Assembly: GCA_046760105.1 (NCBI GenBank)
Contig: JBHIDJ010000010.1
Location: 1 to 49,678 of the forward strand
Direction of reading: 5' to 3'
Source of the DNA: JBHIDJ01 sp046760105
GTDB lineage: Bacteria > Pseudomonadota > Gammaproteobacteria > Acidiferrobacterales > SPGG2
Length of the DNA: 49,678 nucleotides
Positions 41,735-49,678 of the stretch are shown one piece after another (within the stretch, counting starts at the first letter, position 1; every line of letters begins with the position of its first letter). The translations under genes and the position numbers were made by a program. The notes beneath the pieces are model-generated. The model was not told where the DNA came from. It saw only the letters and a program-made list of their open reading frames with translations, and did no database searches.

Positions 41735-43042
41735 ATGGGTTGCTGTCATTACTTCACCCCGACCGCAGGCGGGGCCGACGTCTTCACGGTGGAGATGCCG
41801 CGGATCACCTTTGGGCGCGGTGTGCTGGCCGAGGTGGGGGAGCGGGCGCGCGCCCGGGGAATCACCCGTGCGGCACTTTTCACCGATCCCTATCTTAAGG
41901 GCTCTGAGCACGTCGCGCGCGCACGCGCGACGCTTGTCGAGGCCGGCGTCGATGCCGCTCTTTACGCGGCGGTGCGGATCGAGCCGACCGACGCCTCGGT
42001 CCTGGCGGCAGCCGAGTTCCTCAAAGAGGGCCGCTTTGATGGGGTCATCTCGGTGGGCGGGGGCTCTGTCATGGACACCGCCAAGGCAGCCCTAGTCTAC
42101 GCGCAGTACCCGGCGGGCTTTCCCACCTACTTCGCCCCCCCGGTGGGCGATGGCCAGCCGGTGCCGGGAGCGCTCAAACCGCACATCGCCTGTCCGAGCA
42201 CCACCGGCACCGGGGCGGAGGCGACCGGGCTCGCGGTGATCTGCTTTGCGTCGCTCAACACCAAGTTCGTGCTCGCGAGCCGCCACATCCTGCCCGACGA
42301 AGCCCTTATCGACCCCGCCTGTGCCGACACGCTAGCGCCGATGGTGGTGGCGTCCAGCGGCTTTGACCTCTTGAGTCACGCGCTGGAATGCTACACGGCG
42401 CGCGCGTACACGCGCTGGGCGAAGGTCACACAACCCGGTGCGCGCCCCATGGTCCAGGGCGCGAACCCGTGGAGCGATCTGCACGCACGCGAGGCGCTGC
42501 GCATCGCCGGGCAGTACCTGGAGCGCGGCGTGGCGGACGCCTCGGACCACGAGGCCCGCGACAACTTAAGTTGGGCGGCAACACTCGCTGGCATGGCGTT
42601 TGGAAACAGCGGCACGCATCTGCCGCACGCGCTCTCCTACGCCGTCTCACACCTGGTGCGGGATTTCCGCGCCAAGGACTACCCGGGTGAGGGCCCGTTC
42701 ATCCCCCACGGCATCAGCGTCATCGTGAACTCGCCCGCGGTGTTCCGATTCACCGCCGAGGCCGCGCCTGCGCGCCACCTGGAGGCGGCGTACTGTCTTG
42801 GCGCCGACGCCGCTGACGCCACCCCGGAGGAGGCCGGCGAGGTGATCGCCGCGCGCATCATTGCGCTTATGCGCGCAACCGGCATGCCCAACGGCATCGG
42901 TGGCGTGGGCTTGACCCGCGATGACGCGCACGCGCTTGCTCAGTCGGCCGTTCGCCAACGCCGCGCGATCGGCAATGCCCCGCGTGATGCCGCACAGGCG
43001 GACATTGCCGGAATCTTCGAGCGGGCGGTAGCCTACTGGTAG
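41735..43042 (+). CDS. Hydroxyacid-oxoacid transhydrogenase (Fe-ADH family)
   Basis: A 435-residue enzyme starting MGCCHYFTPTAGG, the typical opening of the hydroxyacid-oxoacid transhydrogenase group, with GGAGAA upstream. Features are ITFGRGVLAEVG, the cofactor loop VGGGSVMDTAKAA near residue 107, CPSTTGTGAEATG, and metal-binding histidines in LLSHALECYTARAY (about 215), LPHALSYAVSHL (about 296) and PHGISVIVNSP (about 324). The family couples oxidation of 4-hydroxybutyrate to reduction of 2-oxoglutarate. Composition is about 70% G+C, far above its flanks. It is followed by remnants of a TRAP permease. Confidence 0.9.
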   Translation: MGCCHYFTPTAGGADVFTVEMPRITFGRGVLAEVGERARARGITRAALFTDPYLKGSEHVARARATLVEAGVDAALYAAVRIEPTDASVLAAAEFLKEGRFDGVISVGGGSVMDTAKAALVYAQYPAGFPTYFAPPVGDGQPVPGALKPHIACPSTTGTGAEATGLAVICFASLNTKFVLASRHILPDEALIDPACADTLAPMVVASSGFDLLSHALECYTARAYTRWAKVTQPGARPMVQGANPWSDLHAREALRIAGQYLERGVADASDHEARDNLSWAATLAGMAFGNSGTHLPHALSYAVSHLVRDFRAKDYPGEGPFIPHGISVIVNSPAVFRFTAEAAPARHLEAAYCLGADAADATPEEAGEVIAARIIALMRATGMPNGIGGVGLTRDDAHALAQSAVRQRRAIGNAPRDAAQADIAGIFERAVAYW

Positions 43043-43149
43043 GGGAGTAAGGTTTAGGAGGATTTCGAGCTATGAGCCACGGCGTGCCAAGAGTACTGCA
43101 TCGCCATAGTGGTTAGGAAAGGGTCGAGCTTACCGCGGTCCGTCCGGTG

Positions 43150-43430
43150 TCAATCCCCGTGCATTACACTCGGAAGCCAGAGCGCGATTTGTGGAAAAAA
43201 TATAATAAGCAAAAGACCGATCAGTTGTATGACCATAAATTGAATAGATGTCTTTCAAATCCCATTCCGGCACCACCCCTTTAAGAAAATAGGCGGATAA
43301 CGCCACCGGCGGAGATAACCATGCCGTCTGCAGGTTAACGGCAACCAAAATGCCGAACCATGTCAGATTAAATCCGAGTTGATCAATAAGCGGCAAGAGT
43401 ATCGCGACATTACCAGACCATTTGTCACTA
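43150..43430 (-). pseudogene. TRAP transporter large permease (DctM) C-terminal remnant
   Basis: One minus-strand frame gives LPLIDQLGFNLTWFGILVAV then NLQTAWLSPPVALSAYFLKGV and VPEWDLKDIY, a hallmark stretch of TRAP large permeases. The frame then breaks. The family continues in another frame as IQFMVIQLIGLLLIIFFPQI and ALWLPSVMHGD before TGA at 43150-43152. Upstream of LLPLID the match fades within about ten residues, and the remaining roughly 350 residues are missing. It is therefore a truncated and frameshifted fragment. Composition is AT-rich, unlike the adjacent transhydrogenase gene. Confidence 0.8.
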
Positions 43431-43493
43431 CAATAACGGTTCTGCCGGCGGCAGATCGCCGGTTCAGTTTGCCATACTGCCCAAGGATCTCCA

Positions 43494-45104
43494 ATGGCTC
43501 TACCAATGTTTGATTATATTGTTGTCGGTGCCGGCTCCGCCGGATGCGTGCTGGCCAACCGCTTGAGCGCGGGCGGTAAGTACAGCGTGCTCCTGCTCGA
43601 GGCGGGGCCAAAGGACGACTACTTGTGGATCCACATCCCGATCGGCTATGCGAAAACGATGTTTAGTTCGAAATACAACTGGTGCTTTTACACCGAGCCC
43701 GATCCGGGCATGAACAATCGTAAAGTCTACTGGCCGCGCGGCAAGGTACTCGGCGGTTCGAGCGCGATTAATGGCCTGATCTACGTTCGGGGTCAGCCGC
43801 AGGACTACGACCACTGGGAACGCCTCGGCAATCAAGGTTGGGGATGGAAAGATGTCTTGCCATACTTCATCAAGTCTGAGCGCAATCAACGCGGCGCCAA
43901 CGCGTATCACGGCGCTACGGGTGAGCTTGGCGTATCGAATGTCGGCGAGCCAAACGAGCTGGCAGAAGCGTTTATTGCCGCCGCCGAACAGACCGGGTTT
44001 CCGCGTAATGACGACTTCAACGGTCAGGTGCAGGAGGGCGCCGGCTATTATCAGCTCACGACCTGGCGCGGTTGGCGCTCAAGCACGGCGGTCGGCTACC
44101 TCAGGCCGGCACGCACATGGCCCAACCTGCGCGTCGAGATCGAGGCGTTTGCCACACGCGTTCTATTCGAGGGCAAGCGCGCAAAGGGTCTTGCTTACAG
44201 CCAGAATGGACGGGCGCACGAAGCACACGCCCATCGCGAGATAATACTCTGTGCTGGCGCCATCCAGTCACCGCAATTGCTGCAGTTATCCGGGGTCGGG
44301 GATGCCGGATTCCTCAGGCGGCATGGCATTGAAGTGCTTCATCACCTTCCTGGCGTAGGCCAAAACCTCCAGGATCATCTGCAGGTCCGCGTGATTCATC
44401 GATGCGCCAAAGCGATCACCACGAACGACGACATGAAGAGCGTCGCCCGCAAACTCAAGATGGGTATGAAGTACCTGTTGTTTCGAAGCGGGCCCCTGTC
44501 TATCGGCATTAACCAGGCGGGCGCGTTTGTGCGCACGCGCGATGAGGTCAGCAGACCCGATATCCAGTTTCACTTCGCTGCGCTCTCCGCCGATATGCCC
44601 GGCGCCCCGTTACACACGTTCTCCGGTTTTACATCCTCGGTGTGCCAACTGAGGCCCGAAAGCCGTGGCAGTGTGCTGATCAAGTCGCGCGATCCATTCG
44701 AGGCACCGGCGATGCAACCGAATTATCTGTCGGCTGAGATTGACCGCAAAACCATTGTTGCCGGGCTCAAAGTCGCAAGAAAGATAGCAGCCGCGCCGGC
44801 GCTAAAAGCTTATATCATCGACGAGTATATGCCCGGTAAGGATATTCAGTTGGATGATGAGTTGCTGGACTTTGCGCGCAACACCGGTGTCACGATTTTC
44901 CATCCGAGCGGCACCTGCAAAATGGGTTCCGATCGCGCGGCCGTTGTCGACGACCGATTACGCGTGCATGGGATTGATGGATTGCGCGTCGTCGACTGCT
45001 CGATAATACCAACCCTGATGTCCGGCAACACACACGCGCCGGTGGTCATGATCGCGGAGAAAGCCGCTGACATGATTCTCGACGACGTCCGCAATCGTGG
45101 CTGA
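43494..45104 (+). CDS. GMC family FAD oxidoreductase (choline dehydrogenase-like)
   Basis: A 536-residue flavoenzyme. The FAD Rossmann motif is YIVVGAGSAGCVLANRLS (residues 9-26), followed by YWPRGKVLGGSSAINGLIYV near 80-100. In the C-terminal half, IILCAGAIQSPQLLQLSGVG and the active-site pair HPSGTCKMG (about 469) and GNTHAPVVMIAEKAADMI (about 510) are intact. The family oxidises alcohols, including choline, long-chain alcohols and polyethylene glycols; the substrate is not readable. No betB, betT or cytochrome partner is adjacent. Only the TRAP remnant lies upstream. Confidence 0.93.
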   Translation: MALPMFDYIVVGAGSAGCVLANRLSAGGKYSVLLLEAGPKDDYLWIHIPIGYAKTMFSSKYNWCFYTEPDPGMNNRKVYWPRGKVLGGSSAINGLIYVRGQPQDYDHWERLGNQGWGWKDVLPYFIKSERNQRGANAYHGATGELGVSNVGEPNELAEAFIAAAEQTGFPRNDDFNGQVQEGAGYYQLTTWRGWRSSTAVGYLRPARTWPNLRVEIEAFATRVLFEGKRAKGLAYSQNGRAHEAHAHREIILCAGAIQSPQLLQLSGVGDAGFLRRHGIEVLHHLPGVGQNLQDHLQVRVIHRCAKAITTNDDMKSVARKLKMGMKYLLFRSGPLSIGINQAGAFVRTRDEVSRPDIQFHFAALSADMPGAPLHTFSGFTSSVCQLRPESRGSVLIKSRDPFEAPAMQPNYLSAEIDRKTIVAGLKVARKIAAAPALKAYIIDEYMPGKDIQLDDELLDFARNTGVTIFHPSGTCKMGSDRAAVVDDRLRVHGIDGLRVVDCSIIPTLMSGNTHAPVVMIAEKAADMILDDVRNRG

Positions 45105-45145
45105 TCTTGAGTTTCTACGGCGGTAATCGAACAGCTGCAATCCGT

Positions 45146-45754
45146 TCAAGCGAGCTGCGAATGCAGGTACTTGATGAATTTGCCGGCGTCCACATGAAAA
45201 TCGTTGAAGATCACCCGCCCCGACGGATCGATGATGATTACCCACGGGGTACCGCCAGTTCGGTAGCGCCGCATCGTCAAGGGACGATGGTCGCCGTCTG
45301 GATCGCCGGGGTCGTGGCCCATGGTGATAGGCAACTGGTAACGCAGCTGTAACTTGCGGACACTCGCCTGCGTATTCACACTGAATCCCTCAAACACCGT
45401 CTGCACACCAACGACCGCCACCCGGTCATCGTCATAGAAACTGTCCGCCACCCGTTTGAGCGCCGGGAAGCCATAAGCGTGACAGCCCGGGCACCAGTTT
45501 TGGAAGCATTTCAGGTAAATCCACTTGCCACGTGCTTGGGCGACGCTAAAGCGCGTGGGCTTACCGTCCTTGTCAATCCAGTAATCCACTTCGAGTTCCG
45601 GCGCTTGTTGACCGAGGATCCCATAGCGGGAACTCACTGATGCGGCGTCCGCACGTGGCCGATATCCGAGTGTTGAAATCGCCAGCACTGTGGCGGTCGA
45701 CGTCGCATAACGCAGCCAGTGCCGTCGAGTTAGGATATAAGTGTGCTCCGCCAT
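45146..45754 (-). CDS. TlpA-like exported thioredoxin-fold protein
   Basis: A 202-residue protein from ATG at 45754 (GGGGGA upstream). The N-terminus has RRHWLRYATSTATVLAISTL, a Tat-like or hydrophobic export signal ending near ADAAS. The body is a thioredoxin/AhpC-TSA fold with GKWIYLKCFQNWCPGCHAYG near residues 80-98 (redox CxxC, WCPGC), VGVQTVFEGFSVN, the cis-Pro region RTGGTPWVIIIDPSG and a terminal helix. TlpA/ResA-like proteins reduce disulfides outside the cytoplasmic membrane. It is convergent with the GMC gene and divergent from the second subtilase. Confidence 0.88.
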   Translation of the reverse strand: MAEHTYILTRRHWLRYATSTATVLAISTLGYRPRADAASVSSRYGILGQQAPELEVDYWIDKDGKPTRFSVAQARGKWIYLKCFQNWCPGCHAYGFPALKRVADSFYDDDRVAVVGVQTVFEGFSVNTQASVRKLQLRYQLPITMGHDPGDPDGDHRPLTMRRYRTGGTPWVIIIDPSGRVIFNDFHVDAGKFIKYLHSQLA

Positions 45755-46034
45755 GTCGATCCCCCGAACGTTTGTGTCTTGGACCCACTCATCCATAGAA
45801 ATTCCCTTCAGGCACGGACGGATCGATAAAGATACCGCTGTCGCTATCGTTGCGCGATGCCCGCTATCTTTTCACCACCGTCAGCTGCTCGCACCGAAAC
45901 AGGTCCGCCCATCAGAAAGCCATCGCCATTAGTCGGGTTGTAGCTGACACGCTGCCTCGAATATTTGCAAGCTGTGCATACACAGCTTCACTTTGCACGC
46001 TTTAATGTCACCACTAGACAGGGAGGTCATATAA

Positions 46035-48125
46035 ATGAAACGCATAAGCCCCCACAAACACATTACCGTACTTTGCCTCAGTATGGTCCTCGTCATCAAC
46101 GTCGACTTCGTGTCTATAAGCCTTGCAGCCGACCCTGGCTTCAGCGGACCGGCGTGGACCAACCGCGTCATCGTCAAATTTAAACCTGCGACAGTCGTCA
46201 GTCCGACCGGCGCTGAGATCAGTCAGCCGCTTGCGCTTAGCGCGCGCCGCGCACAGATTACCAGCATGAGTGCCCGCTTGGGGTTTAGGTTGAAGCACCG
46301 GCGCACGTTAGCCACTGGCGCAGAGGTGATCGAACTCGATTCGTGGAAGCCCTACAGTGAGGTTGGCAGGATATCCAATGAGCTGGCTTCAGATCCTATG
46401 GTTGAATACGCCGAGCCAGATCGCATGATGTATCCGCAGTTCACACCCAATGACGCGCGGTATAGTGAGCAATGGCACTATTTTGAAGCGACCGGCGGAC
46501 TGAATCTGCCGGGTGCGTGGGACAACCATAATGGCGAAGGTGTCGTTGTCGCTGTACTCGATACCGGCTATCGACCACACGCCGATCTGAACGCCAATAT
46601 CGTCGGTGGTTACGATATGGTCTCTGATACGTTTGTGGGCAACGACGGCAGCGGGCGTGATTCGAACCCCCAAGACCCAGGCGATTGGACAGATACCGGT
46701 GAGTGCGGTGGTGGACAGCCGCCTAATTTCAGTCGCAGTTCCTGGCATGGTACCCATGTCGCAGGCACTATTGCCGCCGTCACCAACAACGGTCTGGGTG
46801 TTGCCGGTGTCGCCTTTGGTGCGAAAGTCCTACCGGTACGGGTGCTGGGCAAATGCGGTGGTTTTACGTCCGATATTGCCGACGGCATTGTCTGGGGGTC
46901 CGGCGGGACGGTGAACGGCGTGCCGACCAATACCAACCCGGCCAAGATCCTGAACCTCAGCTTGGGAGGCGGCGGCTCATGTGGCACTACGACTCAGAAC
47001 GCGATCAATATCGCGCGCCAAAACGGCGCGACCGTGGTCGTCGCGGCCGGTAACAGCAACAGCAATGCGGCGAATGCGACGCCCGCTAATTGCAGTGGTG
47101 TCATTACGGTGGCCGCGACCGATCGTACCGGCGGCAAGGCCTTTTATTCAAACTTCGGTAACGTCGTCGACGTGGCGGCACCCGGTGGTGCGTCGAGCAA
47201 CAGCATCGCGAACGGTGTCTTGTCCACTCTGAACTCGGGCACGACCACCCCGGAAGGCGACATCTATGGCTTCTATCAGGGGACCAGCATGGCAACCCCA
47301 CACGTTGCCGGGTTAGCGGCGCTGCTGTATCAGGCAAAGTCTGACATTACTGCGGATGAGGTAGAGGACACCATCAAGAACACCGCGCGTGCGTTCCCGG
47401 CGCCTTGTAACGGGTGCGGCAGCGGCATCGCCGATGCAGCCGCCGCAATTGCCGCGCTGGTTGGCGATGGCGGAGACGATGGTGATACCAACGAGTCTGT
47501 TTTGGAAAACGGGGTGCCCAAAACGGACTTAGGCGCGAACCAAGATGGCGAGCTTCGCTTTACGCTGGACGTCCCGGAAGGGGCCAGCGACTTGGTGTTT
47601 CGCATCAGCGGCGGGTCCGGCGATGCCGATCTCTATGTGCGTTTTGGCACAGCGCCCACGACGAGCACATTTGACTGCCGTCCCTTCCGCGATGGCAACA
47701 GCGAGACCTGTAGTATCTCCAATGTGCGGGCGGGCACTTACCATGTCATGCTGCGGGGCTTCCGGTCATTCTCCGAGGTATCGCTGGTCGGCAGCTACAC
47801 GGAGCCCGGCGACGGTGAAGAGGGCGCCTCATTTACGTTGGATGATATTTCAGCGCGTTTCCGCCGATGGAGACACTACAACCTGAACGTACCTGCAGGC
47901 ATGTCGGTCCTTACCATCGGCATATCAGGTGGGAGTGGGGATGCGGATCTTTATGTCCGCTTTGGTTCGCGGCCCTCGACCTTCGCTTTCAACTGCCGTC
48001 CCTATCGGAACGGCAATAACGAGACATGCACATTCAACAACCCTCAAGCCGGGACGTGGTATATCGGTTTACGTGCTTTCCGCTCTTTTTCGGGTGTTCG
48101 CCTGACAGCGTCTTATCGCCCTTAA
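46035..48125 (+). CDS. Secreted S8 subtilase with two C-terminal PPC domains
   Basis: A 696-residue exported protease with GGGAGG before ATG. In order: signal peptide; I9-type prodomain (NRVIVKFKPATVV to MVEYAEPDRMMYP, about 38-133); catalytic domain with VVVAVLDTGYRPHADL (Asp near 176), SSWHGTHVAGTIA (His near 239) and YQGTSMATPHVAGLA (Ser near 417). A Gly/Asp linker leads to two pre-peptidase C-terminal (PPC) domains at about 500-590 and 605-696, each with ISGGSGDADLYVRFG and a terminal strand. It shares VRVLGKCGGFTSDI and other segments with the subtilase at 15896, so the two are paralogous in the catalytic part but differ in C-terminal anchoring. Confidence 0.94.
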   Translation: MKRISPHKHITVLCLSMVLVINVDFVSISLAADPGFSGPAWTNRVIVKFKPATVVSPTGAEISQPLALSARRAQITSMSARLGFRLKHRRTLATGAEVIELDSWKPYSEVGRISNELASDPMVEYAEPDRMMYPQFTPNDARYSEQWHYFEATGGLNLPGAWDNHNGEGVVVAVLDTGYRPHADLNANIVGGYDMVSDTFVGNDGSGRDSNPQDPGDWTDTGECGGGQPPNFSRSSWHGTHVAGTIAAVTNNGLGVAGVAFGAKVLPVRVLGKCGGFTSDIADGIVWGSGGTVNGVPTNTNPAKILNLSLGGGGSCGTTTQNAINIARQNGATVVVAAGNSNSNAANATPANCSGVITVAATDRTGGKAFYSNFGNVVDVAAPGGASSNSIANGVLSTLNSGTTTPEGDIYGFYQGTSMATPHVAGLAALLYQAKSDITADEVEDTIKNTARAFPAPCNGCGSGIADAAAAIAALVGDGGDDGDTNESVLENGVPKTDLGANQDGELRFTLDVPEGASDLVFRISGGSGDADLYVRFGTAPTTSTFDCRPFRDGNSETCSISNVRAGTYHVMLRGFRSFSEVSLVGSYTEPGDGEEGASFTLDDISARFRRWRHYNLNVPAGMSVLTIGISGGSGDADLYVRFGSRPSTFAFNCRPYRNGNNETCTFNNPQAGTWYIGLRAFRSFSGVRLTASYRP

Positions 48126-48515
48126 CAGCCCCGCCATGCATTCGTGGGGCAGGGAGCGGGAGTTCATGGCGTACCCGCCTTTGCCGCTGGTTAGCTTTCG
48201 GCCACGTTCATTGACTGAATCCGGCGAAGAAGGGATAGTGTGATTCCTCGTCCGACGCTCCGCAAACCGATTACCAACTAGACAAGCGGGGAAACAGGGC
48301 CACCGCGGTGCTTGTACAGCAGTGCGGTTGACCTTTGGATCGCCACACGAGAGGTGGAATGAACAACACCAAAGTTCTCGCCTTGCTCGCAGGCCTAAGG
48401 GCGCTGTTTGGTGTGGTCGCGACATGCGCTCGGCGGCGAGAGCGGTATGTTGGTTGCGCTACTGTCCGCCGCCACGAACTGCAGAGCTTAAAACGACGAC
48501 GCGAGTAACCTCGAG
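48126..48515. other. Intergenic stretch, no gene recognised
   Basis: About 390 bases between the subtilase and the FAD oxidoreductase genes. A GCCCC...GGGGC pair just past the subtilase stop could fold into a weak hairpin but has no T-run. Frames on both strands lack ribosome sites and motifs. Confidence 0.45.
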
Positions 48516-49622
48516 TTGAAAGTAATTATCTGTGGCGCTGGGGTCATCGGCGCGTCGATTGCTTACTACCTTTCCCTGCGTGGCGTCAAAGCCATCGTCA
48601 TTGATCGATGCGGCGTAGGCGCTGCCGCCTCAGGCAAATCCGGCGGATTCCTCGCGCTCGATTGGTGCGACGGCTCGTCGCTGCAACCGCTGGCGCGAAC
48701 AAGCTTTGCGCTACACGCAGAACTCGCGCACACATTGGGCAAGGACTATGGTTACCGGCGACTCGATACCTATCTTGTCGAGGCCAGCGAGCGCGGTTCC
48801 GTCGCGAAGCACGGACAACACACACCTAAGTGGCTAGATGGCCGCTGTACCGTGCGAACGGTACTGGGCACGCCGACGACAACCGCGCAGGTACATCCTG
48901 GGCAATTCACGCAAGCGTTGCTCGACGCCGCGCTCGCACGCGGCGCAACCTTCACCATCGGGTGTGTGCAAGGGGTCTCTCTATCGCACGGGCAATGCAC
49001 CGCACGCGGCGTGATCGTCGACGGGGAGCTTCTACCCGCAGACGCCGTTGTCATCGCCATGGGCCCTTGGTCAGGGAAGGTGCCTACCGGTTTGCCGCTT
49101 CCACCCATATACGGACTGAAGGGCTACAGTATTACCGTGCGCCCGAGGGCCGATGCACCGGCCCACGCTCTTTTCGTCGAGTACCAAACCGCACAAGGGG
49201 AACAACATTCGCCCGAGATCTTCCCGCGTCCGGACGGCGACGTGTACGTCTGCGGTATGTCGGACGCCTCGCCTGTGCCGGAAGATCCGGATCAAGTTCA
49301 GGTCAGTGTGGAAGCGTGTGATACCTTGCAGCGTATGGCTGCAAGTCTGTCTTCAGCGCTCGTCGACGCGCAACGAACTCGCAGTCAAGCCTGCTATCGT
49401 CCCATCTGCGCCGATGGCCTGCCCCTGCTTGGGCGGATACCGGATGTTAGCGGTGCGTACGTGGCGACTGGCCATAACTGCTGGGGCATTCTGAATGCAC
49501 CTGCGAGTGGCGTCGCGATGGCGGAACTAATAGTCAATGGGTGCTCGAAGACCATCGACCTCTCGCCGTTCGATCCCCGGCGCCTGCTGGGCCGCGGTGC
49601 AAGCAGTCAAGTCCGCACCTAA
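48516..49622 (+). CDS. DAO-family FAD-dependent oxidoreductase
   Basis: A 368-residue protein starting at TTG (MKVIICGAGVIGASIAYYLS). The FAD-binding GAGVIG motif is at residues 7-12, followed by VIDRCGVGAAASGKSGGFLA. Later segments include VHPGQFTQALLDAALARGAT, ADAVVIAMGPWSG, and, at the C-terminus, CYRPICADGLPLLGRIPDV and VATGHNCWGILNAPASG. This is the DAO/glycine oxidase fold, which oxidises amines or amino acids. The substrate is unknown. It begins at TTG with only a weak ribosome site, so the start is the least certain part. A palindrome follows immediately after the stop. Confidence 0.88.
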   Translation: MKVIICGAGVIGASIAYYLSLRGVKAIVIDRCGVGAAASGKSGGFLALDWCDGSSLQPLARTSFALHAELAHTLGKDYGYRRLDTYLVEASERGSVAKHGQHTPKWLDGRCTVRTVLGTPTTTAQVHPGQFTQALLDAALARGATFTIGCVQGVSLSHGQCTARGVIVDGELLPADAVVIAMGPWSGKVPTGLPLPPIYGLKGYSITVRPRADAPAHALFVEYQTAQGEQHSPEIFPRPDGDVYVCGMSDASPVPEDPDQVQVSVEACDTLQRMAASLSSALVDAQRTRSQACYRPICADGLPLLGRIPDVSGAYVATGHNCWGILNAPASGVAMAELIVNGCSKTIDLSPFDPRRLLGRGASSQVRT

Positions 49623-49650
49623 CGTGTGCATGCAACTCAGGATGCACACG
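49623..49650. repeat. Inverted repeat after the DAO-family gene
   Basis: CGTGTGCAT, 10-base loop, ATGCACACG: a perfect 9-base stem starting directly after the TAA. No T-run follows, so it is at best a factor-assisted terminator or an mRNA 3'-end stabiliser. Confidence 0.5.
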
Positions 49651-49678
49651 GCCAACTCGCTATCCGCTGGGTGAACAA

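Noticed and set aside
1..49678. tRNA, rRNA, CRISPR, phage or insertion-sequence genes
   Set aside because: No cloverleaf ending in CCA-like context, no repeat-spacer array, and no transposase or integrase motif was seen in reading either strand. A dedicated tRNA or covariance-model scan was not possible.

Overview
The window looks like part of a chromosome from a sulfur-oxidising gammaproteobacterium. Pointers are a soxXYZA cluster, a persulfide dioxygenase-rhodanese fusion, BepA-like and bactofilin genes, several c-di-GMP proteins, and overall base composition in the mid-50s % G+C by eye. Genus-level placement is not possible from this sequence alone. I see no rRNA, tRNA, CRISPR array, transposase or phage gene.

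Layout. (1) 1-2.6 kb, minus strand: a decayed TrpD-like fragment, a SelW/Rdx-like redox protein, a BNR beta-propeller protein coupled to a ubiquitin-like MoaD/ThiS protein, a small acidic protein and a small exported protein. (2) 3.0-6.7 kb, minus: a compact dgcN-dgcA-glpK operon (D-glutamate acetylation/racemisation pathway plus glycerol kinase). (3) 7.2-13.9 kb, plus: a BepA-like M48 protease, then soxX, soxY, soxZ, soxA, a strong terminator, and a DUF1800/DUF1501 secreted pair. The soxY product lacks the C-terminal sulfur-carrying cysteine motif. (4) 13.9-20 kb, minus: thpR, a DCC-family thiol oxidoreductase, a small Cys-rich protein, a secreted subtilase with a CFI-box C-terminus, preceded by a separate I9-like lipoprotein, and an ETHE1-rhodanese fusion. 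(5) 20-28.4 kb: a CRP-PAS-PAS-GGDEF-EAL protein behind two 55-bp-spaced direct repeats, a DUF4864 lipoprotein, a HAD phosphatase, a lone Cache-domain protein, a radical SAM protein overlapping a gene broken at a dispersed palindromic repeat, and an MFS transporter. (6) 28.5-34 kb: an EEP-family hydrolase, a LysE/RhtB exporter broken by a small deletion, a small basic protein, and the minus-strand cluster serA-serC-DUF1015 for serine synthesis. (7) 34.3-41.5 kb: a MotA/ExbB-like plus OmpA coiled-coil motor pair, a PagL-like outer membrane protein, two adjacent GGDEF proteins (one catalytically degenerate), a bactofilin and an unknown gene. (8) 41.7-49.6 kb: a very G+C-rich hydroxyacid-oxoacid transhydrogenase, a TRAP permease remnant, a GMC oxidoreductase, a TlpA-like thioredoxin, a second secreted subtilase with two PPC domains, and a DAO-family FAD oxidoreductase.

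Themes. Sulfur chemistry recurs: Sox carrier proteins, persulfide dioxygenase, several thiol-redox proteins, and a MoaD/ThiS protein. A G+C-rich palindromic repeat occurs four times at gene ends or inside a broken gene. In two cases it supplies the last codons and stop of the neighbouring gene. An AT-rich operator-like sequence, GAATATYAGTATATT, occurs twice, once in the promoter region of the persulfide dioxygenase gene. The 41-43.5 kb segment is a compositional mosaic with gene remnants and looks like a site of gene turnover.
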